Below are positions 1 to 8,795 of a stretch of DNA of 64,000 bases, in pieces (within the stretch, counting starts at the first letter, position 1; the number at the start of each line of letters is the position of its first letter). The translations under genes and the position numbers were made by a program. The notes under the pieces were generated by a model that did no database searches, was not told the origin of the DNA, and saw only the letters and a program-made list of their open reading frames with translations. Source of the stretch: Deinococcus aquiradiocola (GTDB lineage Bacteria; Deinococcota; Deinococci; Deinococcales; Deinococcaceae); NCBI RefSeq assembly GCF_014646915.1, contig NZ_BMOE01000001.1, positions 1 through 64,000 of the forward strand, given 5' to 3'.

Positions 1-709
<709 letters not shown>

Positions 710-715
710 AGGGCC

Positions 716-1315
716 GTGTACACCCTCCCGGAAACGCAGGCGCTGCCCGCCGCGCTCGTCGGCACGGAAAGCCAGCTCCTCGCGCGGCACGCGGACCTCG
801 CCGCGCCCGCCTTCGTGATCCCCTCGACCTTCGAGGAGGCCTTCTACCGGCACAACAACCTGCCCGCGCAGCTCGCCGCGTTGTTCGCGCGCATCCAGCC
901 CGCCCGCATCGACGAGGACGCCCTCGAACCGCTGTGCGGGCAGGCGCGTGCCCTGCTGCTCGGTGCGGCCCTCCTCGACGACAGCGTGCAGACCCTCTAC
1001 CGCGCCCTGCGCAACGCGGGCCTCGACCAGGGGCCGCTGCACCTGCGCCGTCCCGGCCACGCGGCCACGCAGGCCGCACTCGCCCGCCCGCCCGGCACCG
1101 AGGTCCTGCACGCCCTGAAGCGCCTGTGGGCGGACGACTGGAGTTTCGGCGCGGTGCTCGCCCGCCTGGACGACACCGGCACCGTCGGCCTGGACGCCTC
1201 TCCCGCCCTGGTGCTGCGCGGTCCGCCCGGTCAGGCAGACGCGGCGCTCGCCCTGCAGCTCGGCTGCCGCGCCGCGCTCCGCAACGCGTACGGCCTGACG
1301 GGCCTGACCGCCTGA
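716..1315 (+). CDS. Hypothetical protein with weak resemblance to the N-terminal part of PEP synthase
   Basis: A 199-residue protein starting at GTG 716, six bases after ftsH and probably co-transcribed with it. Residues ~32-90 follow the pattern of the PEP-synthase/pyruvate phosphate dikinase N-terminal region: a 'AFVIPSTFEEAFYRHN' segment, then a helical region. Residues ~125-150 (HALKRLWADDWSFGAVLAR) resemble the segment 'A.k.cWAS.wt.rA..YR' of that family. The ATP-grasp core residues, the phospho-histidine domain and the PEP-binding barrel are all absent. It may be a domesticated fragment or a distinct small family. The similarity is my own reading and is weak; the frame itself is well supported by codon bias and spacing. 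Confidence 0.6.
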   Translation: MYTLPETQALPAALVGTESQLLARHADLAAPAFVIPSTFEEAFYRHNNLPAQLAALFARIQPARIDEDALEPLCGQARALLLGAALLDDSVQTLYRALRNAGLDQGPLHLRRPGHAATQAALARPPGTEVLHALKRLWADDWSFGAVLARLDDTGTVGLDASPALVLRGPPGQADAALALQLGCRAALRNAYGLTGLTA

Positions 1316-1404
1316 CGCGCCCGACCACTCGCCGCGCCCGACTGCCCGCCGCACGTTTCTTCATCTGATGGGGGCGGCCCGCGCCGCGCGTCTACAGTGA
1401 GGCC

Positions 1405-2604
1405 GTGTCCACTCCGCCCACCGCCCGGCCCGCCCCGGCATGGATGCTTGCGGCCCTCGGCACCCTGGTGTTCCTGAACGTGTACGCCCCGCAGTCGCTG
1501 CTGCCGCTCCTCGCGCGCGACCTGAACGTCAGCGAGGTCGGCGCCGGGTCGGTGGTCGGCGCGACGACGCTCGCCATCGCACTCGTGTCGCCCCTGAGCG
1601 GCGCGGTCTCGGACGCGCTCGGGCGCCGCCGGGTCATCCTGATTGCGTTCCTGCTGCTCACGCTGCCTGCCCTGCTCGCCACGCAGGCGCACACGCTCGC
1701 CGCGCTGGACGCCGCGCGCTTCCTGCAGGGGCTCGTCATTCCGCTCGTGATGGTCAGCTGCACCGCGTACGCCGCCGAGGAGTACGCGGGGCCGGGCGTG
1801 GCGCGCGCCATCACCGCGTACGTGACCGGCACCGTCCTCGGCGGGTTCGCCGGACGCTTCCTGAGCGGCGTGACGGTGGACGCCGTGCACGACTGGCGCG
1901 CCGCGTTCTGGCTGCTGGCCGCCACCAACCTGCTCGGCGCGCTGCTCGCGCTCGCGCTGCCCGCCTCGCGGCACTTCCGGCCGGTGCGGGACCTGAGGGC
2001 CGTGCGCGCCGACCTGACGCTGCACCTGCACAACCGCGCGCTGCTCGGCACGCTCGCCGTGGGCTTCGTGCTGCTGTTCACGCTGGTGTCGGCCTTCACG
2101 TTCGTGGTCCTGCACCTTGCCGCGCCCCCGTACCGTCTGTCGAGCGCCGGGACGGGCGGTGTGTTCGCGGTGTACCTGCTGGGCGTCGTCATCACGCCGC
2201 TCGCGTCGCGCCTGATGGCGGTGCGCGGCAGCGTGCGGACCTTCACGGTCGGCGTCGCGTTCTCGCTGGCGGGGCTGGGCCTGACGCTGCTGCCGTCCCT
2301 GCCGTGGATCGTGGTGGGGCTCGCGCTCGCGTCGAGCGGCGTGTTCGTCGGGCAGGCGGCCGCGCTGAGCGCCGTGCAGGCCAGCGTCACGCGCGCCCGC
2401 AGCCTCGCGACGGGCCTGTACAACCTCGCGTACTACGGGGGAGGGGCGGCCGCCACCGTGATCGGCGGGCTCGCGTACGCGCGGGCCGGTTGGGCGGGCG
2501 CTGTCGCGTGCAGCGCCGTGGCCCTGCTGCTGTCGCTCGCGGTGGGCCTCGTCACGTGGCGGCACGCACCCGGCACGCCGGACGGCGACCCGCCCGCCCG
2601 CTGA
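1405..2604 (+). CDS. Major facilitator superfamily transporter
   Basis: A 399-residue protein with about twelve hydrophobic segments. The N-terminal half carries the MFS loop-2/3 signature GAVSDALGRRRVI at about residues 66-78. The opening NVYAPQSLLPLLARDLNVSE resembles the YnfM/drug-efflux branch. The substrate cannot be read from the sequence. The start is GTG 1405, chosen because a -10 hexamer TACAGT (1393-1398) lies six bases before it with no Shine-Dalgarno, the leaderless pattern used widely in this window. An isolated transcription unit is likely. Confidence 0.88.
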   Translation: MSTPPTARPAPAWMLAALGTLVFLNVYAPQSLLPLLARDLNVSEVGAGSVVGATTLAIALVSPLSGAVSDALGRRRVILIAFLLLTLPALLATQAHTLAALDAARFLQGLVIPLVMVSCTAYAAEEYAGPGVARAITAYVTGTVLGGFAGRFLSGVTVDAVHDWRAAFWLLAATNLLGALLALALPASRHFRPVRDLRAVRADLTLHLHNRALLGTLAVGFVLLFTLVSAFTFVVLHLAAPPYRLSSAGTGGVFAVYLLGVVITPLASRLMAVRGSVRTFTVGVAFSLAGLGLTLLPSLPWIVVGLALASSGVFVGQAAALSAVQASVTRARSLATGLYNLAYYGGGAAATVIGGLAYARAGWAGAVACSAVALLLSLAVGLVTWRHAPGTPDGDPPAR

Positions 2605-2678
2605 ACCCCGGTCCGTCCGGGTGGTCCGGTGCGCGTCCGCTTCCCGGTGGGGGAGGGGCGGCGTGTACACTGCGTCCT

Positions 2679-3050
2679 GTGTCGTCCGTTGCCCTGAGAA
2701 CCACCTTCGTCCTGAATGCCCTGCTGTTCGTCCCGGCTGGCCTGCTCGTGTACTTCCTGCCGCTGGGGACGCTGGGCGTCAACCCACTGTGGCTGGGGCG
2801 GGTGGCGGGCGCGCTGCTGCTCGCGTGGGGCGTGTCGATGGCGTACGGCGCGTGGCGTCCCGTGGGGGCGGCCGTCGTGCAGTTCGTGACCGGCAACCTG
2901 CTGCTCGCCGCGACGCTCGTCCCGGCGGCCCTGCGCGCCTCCATGCCCGGCACGCTCCGCACCGCGCTCGTCGCGGTCGGCGTGGCGCTGGCCGTGCTGG
3001 CCGTCCTGGCGCTCGTGCTGCCGCGCCCCCGCACGGGAGACCTGCGGTGA
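2679..3050 (+). CDS. Small four-helix membrane protein, unknown function
   Basis: A 123-residue protein beginning at GTG 2679. A longer frame upstream is open but lies inside the MFS gene in another frame. The -10 TACACT (2666-2671 region) just upstream supports a leaderless start here. The sequence is almost entirely hydrophobic, with about four helices at residues 8-28, 35-57, 64-85 and 92-114, and no recognised domain. Its stop overlaps the GTG of the following pseudouridine synthase by four bases (GTGA), so the two are translationally coupled. Confidence 0.7.
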   Translation: MSSVALRTTFVLNALLFVPAGLLVYFLPLGTLGVNPLWLGRVAGALLLAWGVSMAYGAWRPVGAAVVQFVTGNLLLAATLVPAALRASMPGTLRTALVAVGVALAVLAVLALVLPRPRTGDLR

Positions 3051-3808
3051 GCGGCGAACCCGAACGCCTCCAGAAGTTCCTGGCGCGCAGCGGCGTCGCG
3101 TCGCGCCGCGCGGCGGAAGACCTCATCCGCTCCGGGCGCGTGAGCGTCAACGACCTGCCCGCCACGCTCGGCATGAGCGTCGGCCCGCAGGACGAGGTGC
3201 GCGTGGACGGCGAACTCATCGGCGGGCACGTGGAGCACGTCACGTACATGCTGTACAAGCGCCGCGGCGTCCTCACGACCGTCAGCGACGAGAAGGGCCG
3301 CCCCACCGTCCTCGACGGCTTCCGGGACGTGCCGGGCCTGCACCCCGTCGGTCGGCTCGACCGGGACTCCGAGGGCCTGCTGCTCCTCACCACCGACGGC
3401 GACCTCACGCTGCGCCTCACGCATCCCCGCTACGGGCACGAGAAGGTGTACCGCGCGTGGATCGACGGGGGCGCGCCGAGCGACGAGGTGCTGGACGCCC
3501 TGGAGGACGGCATCGAACTGGAGGACGGCGTGACCGCGCCCGCCCGCGTGGACCGCGCCGGGGTGGGCGTGTACGTCACCATCACCGAGGGCCGCAACCG
3601 GCAGGTGCGCCGCATGCTGGACGCCGTCGGGCACGCCGTCACGCGACTGGTGCGCGTCCGGGTGGGCGGCCTGTGGCTGGAGGACCTGCGGCCCGGCGAG
3701 GCCCGGCAGCTCGACGAGCGCGACCTGCACGACCTGCTGAACCCCGGCCTGGTGCCGGACAACGTCTGGGAACGCCGCGCGCGCCTCACCCGCGAACGCT
3801 GGGGCTGA
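3047..3808 (+). CDS. RsuA/RluB-family rRNA pseudouridine synthase
   Basis: A 253-residue enzyme that isomerises specific uridines in rRNA to pseudouridine. Residues ~4-50 form an S4 RNA-binding domain (RLQKFLARSGVASRRAAEDLI). The catalytic domain follows, with the motif GRLDRDSEGLLLLTTDG and catalytic Asp105; EGRNRQVRRML near residues 184-194 is the second family signature. Start GTG 3047 overlaps the stop of the preceding membrane-protein gene by four bases. The family is certain; whether it modifies 16S (RsuA) or 23S (RluB/E/F) rRNA cannot be decided from sequence alone. Confidence 0.93.
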   Translation: MSGEPERLQKFLARSGVASRRAAEDLIRSGRVSVNDLPATLGMSVGPQDEVRVDGELIGGHVEHVTYMLYKRRGVLTTVSDEKGRPTVLDGFRDVPGLHPVGRLDRDSEGLLLLTTDGDLTLRLTHPRYGHEKVYRAWIDGGAPSDEVLDALEDGIELEDGVTAPARVDRAGVGVYVTITEGRNRQVRRMLDAVGHAVTRLVRVRVGGLWLEDLRPGEARQLDERDLHDLLNPGLVPDNVWERRARLTRERWG

Positions 3809-3822
3809 CGCTCCCACCCTGC

Positions 3823-3828
3823 TATACT
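3823..3828 (+). promoter_or_regulatory. -10 element of the RNase P RNA promoter
   Basis: The hexamer TATACT lies 14 bases after the pseudouridine synthase stop and about 7 bases before the expected 5' end of rnpB. No convincing -35 at 16-18 bp was seen. Confidence 0.6.
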
Positions 3829-3833
3829 CCCCT

Positions 3834-4275
<442 letters not shown>

Positions 4276-4281
4276 CAGCAC

Positions 4282-4315
4282 GCGTGGCCCCACCTGACTC
4301 CAGGCGGGGCCACGC
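4282..4315. terminator. Bidirectional intrinsic terminator between rnpB and the DUF423 gene
   Basis: A perfect 10-bp stem (GCGTGGCCCC 4282-4291 with GGGGCCACGC 4306-4315) lies between rnpB and the convergent DUF423 gene. The T-tract is short (ATTT) on the plus side. Confidence 0.7.
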
Positions 4316-4335
4316 CGCATTTCATGCCGGTCCCT

Positions 4336-4743
4336 TCAGGGGGCACGGCGGCGCAGGTCGAGGATCACCTGCACCCAGCCTGCCAGCATCAGCACCCCGC
4401 CGATGGGCGTGACGGCGCCCAGCACCTTCACGCCGCTCAGGGCGAGGACATACAGGCTGAGGCTGAACACCAGCGTGCCCGCCAGGAGCAGTTTCGGGGC
4501 GCGCCTCCAGCCGTCCCGGTACGCGGGCAGGGCCGACAGGGCCAGCAGGGCGACCGCGTGGTACATCTGGTACCTCACGCCCGTCTCGAACACCTGCAGC
4601 AGGTCGGCGCTCAGGCTGGCCTTCAGGGCGTGCGCGCCGAAGGCACCCAGGGCCACGCCGGTCCCCGCGAGGACCGCGCCGGACACGGCGGTGCTCGGGT
4701 CGTGCCCGGGCGCCGGGGTGTGGGACTGGGCGGGGGCACTCAC
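4336..4743 (-). CDS. DUF423 family membrane protein (YgdD-like)
   Basis: A 135-residue protein with four hydrophobic helices and the family hallmark GAFGAHALK followed by FETGVRYQMYHAVALL and a C-terminal TPIGGVLMLAGW. The biochemical role of DUF423 is unknown. Start GTG 4743 overlaps the stop of a 21-codon upstream mini-ORF by four bases (GTGA). The only promoter-like -10 is ahead of that mini-ORF, so translation here may depend on it. The gene converges on rnpB. Confidence 0.9.
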   Translation of the reverse strand: MSAPAQSHTPAPGHDPSTAVSGAVLAGTGVALGAFGAHALKASLSADLLQVFETGVRYQMYHAVALLALSALPAYRDGWRRAPKLLLAGTLVFSLSLYVLALSGVKVLGAVTPIGGVLMLAGWVQVILDLRRRAP

Positions 4744-4805
4744 CGGCGGCCCCCGTGCGGGGTGCGGGTGGGGGCGTGGGGGGAGGAGAGGGTCACGCGC
4801 GTCAT
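4740..4805 (-). CDS. 21-residue leader mini-ORF upstream of the DUF423 gene
   Basis: ATG at 4805 lies exactly six bases after the hexamer TACACT (read on the minus strand, plus coordinates 4812-4817), the leaderless spacing seen at many genes in this window. The encoded peptide MTRVTLSSPHAPTRTPHGGR plus a final R is rich in T, P, R and H and is not hydrophobic. Its TGA overlaps the GTG start of the DUF423 gene as GTGA. I infer a translated leader peptide or a coupling ORF. The alternative is that the DUF423 protein actually begins elsewhere. Confidence 0.45.
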   Translation of the reverse strand: MTRVTLSSPHAPTRTPHGGRR

Positions 4806-4989
4806 GCGGTCAGTGTAGGGGGGTGGGCGTGGGGGTTTGTCCCACCCGGCCCGCAGCGGGTGGCCGCGTGGGGTCTGGAGGCCCGCTGGGAGGGCATTCG
4901 TGCCTTCGTGGGTGCGTGCATGGGGCGCGGCGTTCACGGTCTCTTGCTGCGCCCCCGGAGGCCCCCGGTGGGAAAGTCGCCCACGATCG

Positions 4990-5036
4990 TGGGGATTGCG
5001 GGGAGAAATGTGGGAAATGGTGGTAAATCGTGGAAG
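4990..5036 (+). promoter_or_regulatory. MraZ box: five ~10-bp-spaced TGG(G/T)A-type repeats
   Basis: Direct repeats at 4990 (TGGGGA), 5000 (GGGGAG), 5011 (TGGGAA), 5021 (TGGTAA) and 5031 (TGGAAG) keep a 10-11 bp phase. MraZ is known to bind tandem TGGGN repeats with this helical spacing upstream of its own operon. The array ends directly before the promoter, so binding would cover the -35 region and give autorepression. Confidence 0.8.
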
Positions 5037-5040
5037 GCTT

Positions 5041-5049
5041 TGTTACACT
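5041..5049 (+). promoter_or_regulatory. Extended -10 promoter of the mraZ-ftsI group
   Basis: TGTTACACT matches an extended -10 (TGN-TANNNT), with the MraZ repeats occupying its -35 position. An ATG at 5057 opens a frame that overruns the mraZ start. The predicted untranslated leader to mraZ is about 175 bases. The rest of 4806-5229 shows nothing else I can support. Confidence 0.65.
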
Positions 5050-5229
5050 CCTCGCAATGGCTGCAGCGCGTCATGCCGAATGTTTTCGGCGGTCGTGCCG
5101 CGTCCCGGCCGCCTCCGCGGAGGTGGGTCCGGGTGGGAACACCACGGGCCGGTCCGGGCAGACAGGCGCAGGTGAGCGGGAGGGGAACGGCATGCCGGGA
5201 CAGGTGCCGCTCCGGAGGAAAGGGGAGAC

Positions 5230-5658
5230 TTGCCGTTTGGAGAATATCCGTACTCGATCGACGACAAGGGGCGCGTGGTCGTACCGCCTCCCTTCCGTGA
5301 TTTCGTCGAGGACGGCATGATTCTCACGCGCGGCATGGAAGGCTGCCTGTACATCTTCCCGCTGGCCGCGTGGAAGCGCGTCGAGGAACAGCTGGAGCAG
5401 CTTCCGCTGACGGACGCCAGTTCCCGCGCCTTCGTGCGCTTCTTCTACAGCGGCGCCAGCAAGTCCCGCCTCGACGCGCAGAGCCGCGTGTCCGTCCCGC
5501 AGCCCCTGCGGACCTTCGCGGACCTGGGCACGGACGTGGTCGTGGCGGGCGCGCCCGGACGCCTGGAACTCTGGAACCCGGCCCGCTGGGACGCCGCCAT
5601 CCTCGCCGTGCAGCAGGACCCGCCGCACCCCGAACTGCTCGCCAACTTCATCGCGTGA
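5230..5658 (+). CDS. mraZ: Transcriptional regulator MraZ
   Basis: A 142-residue, two-repeat AbrB-fold protein that binds upstream of the division and cell-wall cluster and controls it. Each half contains the family motif: DDKGRVVVPPPFRDF at about residues 11-25 and DAQSRVSVPQPLR in the second half. I chose TTG 5230 because GGAGG/GGGGAG sequences lie just before it and homologous proteins begin with the same MPFGEY. The expected binding array is present at 4990-5036. rsmH follows four bases after the stop. Confidence 0.95.
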   Translation: MPFGEYPYSIDDKGRVVVPPPFRDFVEDGMILTRGMEGCLYIFPLAAWKRVEEQLEQLPLTDASSRAFVRFFYSGASKSRLDAQSRVSVPQPLRTFADLGTDVVVAGAPGRLELWNPARWDAAILAVQQDPPHPELLANFIA

Positions 5659-5662
5659 ACCC

Positions 5663-6634
5663 ATGACCGACACCCCCGACCTGACCCACATCCCCGTCCT
5701 CGCCACCGAGGTCCTCGAAGCCCTGCTGCCCGCCGAGGGCAAGACCATCGTGGACGGCACGCTCGGCGGGGCGGGCCACACCCGCCTGCTCCTGACGGGC
5801 GGCGCGCGCGTCATCGGCATCGACCAGGACCCCTACGCGCTCGGCCGGGTGGGGGCGCTGAACCTGCCGGGCCTGACGCTCGTGCAGGGCAACTACCGCG
5901 ACATGGACACCCTGCTGCCCGCCATCGGCGTGACGCAGGTGGACGGCGTGCTGCTCGACATCGGCGTGTCCAGCTTCCAGCTCGACGACGCTCAGCGCGG
6001 TTTCAGCTACCACACCGAGGCGCCGCTCGACATGCGCATGAGTCAGAGCGGCCCCTCCGCCGCCGACATCGTGAACACCCTGGAGGTCGAGGAGCTCGCG
6101 GGCATCATCTACGAGTACGGCGAGGAACGCCACTCGCGCCGCATCGCGCGCGGCATCGTCGCCGCCCGCGAGGACAGCCCCATCCTGACCACCACACGCC
6201 TCGCGGAAGTCATCAAGCGGGCGTACCCGGGCGGTCACGCGCGCGGCATCCACCCGGCACGCCGGACCTTCCAGGCGCTGCGCATCCACGTGAACGACGA
6301 ACTCGGCGCGCTCCGCAGCGGCCTGGACGCGGCCGCGTCGCTGCTCGCGCCGGGCGGACGGCTCGCCGTGATCAGCTTCCACAGCCTGGAGGACCGCATC
6401 GTGAAACGCTGGATGAAGCTCCGCTCCGGGCAGATCGAAGCGAAGTGGGGCAACCGGGACGAGGACCGCGAGGACGCCCCGCCCGTCGTGACGCACGCCG
6501 GTCCCGTCCTGCGCCCCCTGCACAAGCGCCCGCTGGAGGCGACCGAGGAGGAACAGGAACGCAACCCGCGCGCCCGCAGCGCGAAACTGCGCGTCGCGGA
6601 ACGCGTGCCGGACGCGGAGGTGACCGCCCCGTGA
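5663..6634 (+). CDS. rsmH: 16S rRNA (cytosine-1402-N4)-methyltransferase RsmH
   Basis: A 323-residue SAM-dependent enzyme (formerly MraW) that methylates C1402 in the ribosomal P site. The SAM-binding motif DGTLGGAGHT is at residues 31-40. HIPVLATEVLEAL at the N-terminus, FSYHTEAPLDMRM mid-protein and RIHVNDEL and ISFHSLEDRIVK near the end are all family signatures. Length matches the usual ~310. It is the second gene of the mraZ group, and its stop overlaps the ftsL start (GTGA). Confidence 0.97.
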   Translation: MTDTPDLTHIPVLATEVLEALLPAEGKTIVDGTLGGAGHTRLLLTGGARVIGIDQDPYALGRVGALNLPGLTLVQGNYRDMDTLLPAIGVTQVDGVLLDIGVSSFQLDDAQRGFSYHTEAPLDMRMSQSGPSAADIVNTLEVEELAGIIYEYGEERHSRRIARGIVAAREDSPILTTTRLAEVIKRAYPGGHARGIHPARRTFQALRIHVNDELGALRSGLDAAASLLAPGGRLAVISFHSLEDRIVKRWMKLRSGQIEAKWGNRDEDREDAPPVVTHAGPVLRPLHKRPLEATEEEQERNPRARSAKLRVAERVPDAEVTAP

Positions 6635-7005
6635 CCGCGTCCGTGCCGGACCCGCAGGTGCAGGCGCTGTGGCGTGCCCGCGCCCTGCGCTACGTCATGA
6701 TCTACGTCCTGATGGCCTGCGTGCTCGTGGTGCTGCGCTACCAGACGCAGGCGATCTACCCGCACCTGCGCGACCTGCGCGCCACCCGGACCGAACTGCA
6801 GCGCCAGCAGAACGAACTGAGCCTCACCGTGCAGACCCTCACCAGCGAGCAACGCATCCGCGCGTGGGCCATCGCGGACGGCATGGTGCCGTACGCGCAG
6901 GCCAGCAAGGAACGCCAGAAACTCCCGCCCGCCCTCGCGCCCGTCCCGCCGCCGCCCGCCACACCGCTCCCTGCCACCCTCACGGTCCGGACGGTCTGGA
7001 AGTGA
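6631..7005 (+). CDS. ftsL: FtsL-like cell-division protein
   Basis: A 124-residue bitopic membrane protein: a short cytoplasmic N-terminus, one transmembrane helix at about residues 22-40 (YVMIYVLMACVLVVL), a coiled coil (about 48-80, LRATRTELQRQQNELS), then a proline-rich tail. FtsL evolves fast, and the call rests on this topology and on the position between rsmH and ftsI. In the divisome FtsL bridges FtsB/FtsQ to the FtsW-FtsI synthase. Start GTG 6631 overlaps the rsmH stop by four bases. Confidence 0.75.
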   Translation: MTASVPDPQVQALWRARALRYVMIYVLMACVLVVLRYQTQAIYPHLRDLRATRTELQRQQNELSLTVQTLTSEQRIRAWAIADGMVPYAQASKERQKLPPALAPVPPPPATPLPATLTVRTVWK

Positions 7006-7066
7006 CCCGCCGCCCCGCCGCACCCCTGCCTGAACCTCAACCTGCTGCACGCCCGGGGGCCCTGTC

Positions 7067-8413
7067 ATGGAAATAAAGATTCGTCTGCGTTCGAGGGTCA
7101 TGCAGTTCGTGGCCCTGATGGCCTTCTGCACGCTCGTGTGGGCGTACGCGCAACTGGAGTGGGGCCTGCCGCAGGGCGTGCGCCGCGCGGTCCTGCAGGT
7201 GCGCGGCAGCATCGTGACCGAGGACGGCTCGGTGCTGGCGCGCACCGTGGGCGGCAAGCGCGTGTACCCGAACGGGCCGCTCGCCGGGCAGCTGCTCGGC
7301 ATGATGGGCGACACCAACGGCCTGGAGGGCCTGGAAGCCGCGTACGACTCGCGCCTCTCGGCAGGCCAGAAGGTCACGCTCACCATCGACCCGGCCATCC
7401 AGGCGGCCGCCGAGAGCGTCCTGAAAGGCGCGGTTCTCGAACACCGCGCGGAGTACGGCTCGGTCGTCGCCATCGAGACGAAGACCGGCAAGATCCTGGC
7501 GAGCGCCACGTACCCCGCCTTCGACCCGAACAGCTGGAAGGGTCAGGATCCGGCCGTGTGGCGCAACCGCGCCTTCCTGGACCGCTTCGAGCCCGGCTCG
7601 ACTATCAAGGGCCTCGTGGTGGCCGCCGCCATCCAGGAGGGCCTGACCAGCCCCAACACCCTTTACAACACCCCCATGAGCCGCTGGGTCGGAACGCGCC
7701 GCGTGGGCGCCACCATTCACGACGCCGTGCCGCACCCCGGCTCCCTCACCACCAAGCAGGTCCTGCGCTACAGCAGCAACGTCGGCATGTCTCACATCGT
7801 GGAGCACTTCCCGAACCAGAAGCTGTACGATTACCTCTCCGCGTACGGGTTCGGGGAAGACACGCCCATCCCCACTGTCCGCACCGCGAGCGGCATGCTG
7901 CAGCCTGTCGCCCGCTGGGACGACGTGGTCCGCACCACCAACGCCTTCGGGCAGGGCATGAGCGCCACGACGCTGCAGCTGGCCACGGCGTACAACGCGC
8001 TCGCGAACGACGGCCTGTACGTCGCGCCGAGGCTCGTGGTGGGCGAGGCGCAGCCGCAGGGCCGCGAGATCGTGTCCGCGCAGACGGCCCGCACCACGCG
8101 CGAACTGCTGCACGCCGTCATCAGCGAGGGCATTCCCGGCGCGGCGGGCATCAAGGGGTACGCGCTGGCAGGCAAGACCGGCACGGCGCAGGTGGTGGTG
8201 GACGGCAAGTACAGTTCGACCATCTACGACAGCGTGTTCGCGGGGTTCTTCCCGTCGGACCGGCCTCGGGTGACGCTGGCCGTCATGGTGCACGGGGCGA
8301 AGGAGCGGTACCACGGGTCGATGCTGGCCGCGCCGATCTACCGTGACGTGGCGGCGGCGATCATCTCGAAGTGGGCGGAGCCGCCCGTGCCGGAGGCCGT
8401 CACGTCGCCCTGA
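7067..8413 (+). CDS. ftsI: Division transpeptidase FtsI / class B penicillin-binding protein, short form
   Basis: A 448-residue class B PBP that cross-links septal peptidoglycan. One N-terminal membrane helix (about 12-27) is followed by RGSIVTEDG, then the transpeptidase domain with all three active-site motifs: STIK (nucleophile Ser178), SSN (236-238) and KTGT (370-373). It is about 100-150 residues shorter than typical FtsI. The head region between RGSI and GLEGLE is reduced to about 35 residues. Fourth gene of the mraZ group. The usual murE/murF/mraY continuation is absent. Confidence 0.92.
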   Translation: MEIKIRLRSRVMQFVALMAFCTLVWAYAQLEWGLPQGVRRAVLQVRGSIVTEDGSVLARTVGGKRVYPNGPLAGQLLGMMGDTNGLEGLEAAYDSRLSAGQKVTLTIDPAIQAAAESVLKGAVLEHRAEYGSVVAIETKTGKILASATYPAFDPNSWKGQDPAVWRNRAFLDRFEPGSTIKGLVVAAAIQEGLTSPNTLYNTPMSRWVGTRRVGATIHDAVPHPGSLTTKQVLRYSSNVGMSHIVEHFPNQKLYDYLSAYGFGEDTPIPTVRTASGMLQPVARWDDVVRTTNAFGQGMSATTLQLATAYNALANDGLYVAPRLVVGEAQPQGREIVSAQTARTTRELLHAVISEGIPGAAGIKGYALAGKTGTAQVVVDGKYSSTIYDSVFAGFFPSDRPRVTLAVMVHGAKERYHGSMLAAPIYRDVAAAIISKWAEPPVPEAVTSP

Positions 8414-8445
8414 CGCGTCACGCTGTTCTGCCCCTCTGCCTGTTG

Positions 8446-8470
8446 ACCGCCCGGACCTGTTCCGGGCGGT
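8446..8470 (+). terminator. Intrinsic terminator after ftsI
   Basis: A perfect 10-bp stem (ACCGCCCGGA / TCCGGGCGGT) with a 5-base loop lies 32 bases past the ftsI stop. It is followed by TCGCTGTTG, a weak U-tract. Confidence 0.7.
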
Positions 8471-8615
8471 TCGCTGTTGTGGGTCCGGCAGTGTTCGGGC
8501 CGCTGCGGGTGACGGTGTTCACGTGGGTGCGCGTCGGTGAAGGCGGTGCGGGTTCACGTTCCACATCCGGGGAGGGGGTGGCCGGGGTGTGCGCCGCGTT
8601 CCGGTGAGACTCTCA

Positions 8616-8795
8616 TCAGACAGACCCCAAAGATGAGTATTCAGTGATAGCCGGTACATCTTGGCGGGCCGTGCCGGGGGGGGACTGCAACCGATCCTTC
8701 AATATGCTGTCAACAAATCTCGCCTGGGCCACAAAGTCCGGCTGTTTTTGGGCGAGCTGCCCCCCGATCTGCCGGTATCTGACGATCCCACTCAA
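8616..8795 (-). CDS. Possible small ORF or gene remnant in the AT-rich intergenic island
   Basis: From TTG 8795 a 59-codon frame runs to TGA 8616, encoding a soluble-looking peptide containing RYRQIGGQLAQKQPDFVAQA. The frame stays open 10 codons further upstream without a better start. Third positions are not GC-biased like the neighbouring genes, and an AT-rich block lies directly upstream on the same strand. I do not recognise it. It could be a foreign small gene, a decayed 3' end, or chance. Confidence 0.25.
   Translation of the reverse strand: MSGIVRYRQIGGQLAQKQPDFVAQARFVDSILKDRLQSPPGTARQDVPAITEYSSLGSV

Noticed and set aside
5057..5320. Open frame from ATG 5057, seven bases after the mraZ promoter -10, as a third leaderless mini-ORF
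   Set aside because: It is 87 codons long and runs 90 bases into mraZ in another frame without a stop/start overlap, so it does not fit the pattern of the two other mini-ORFs.
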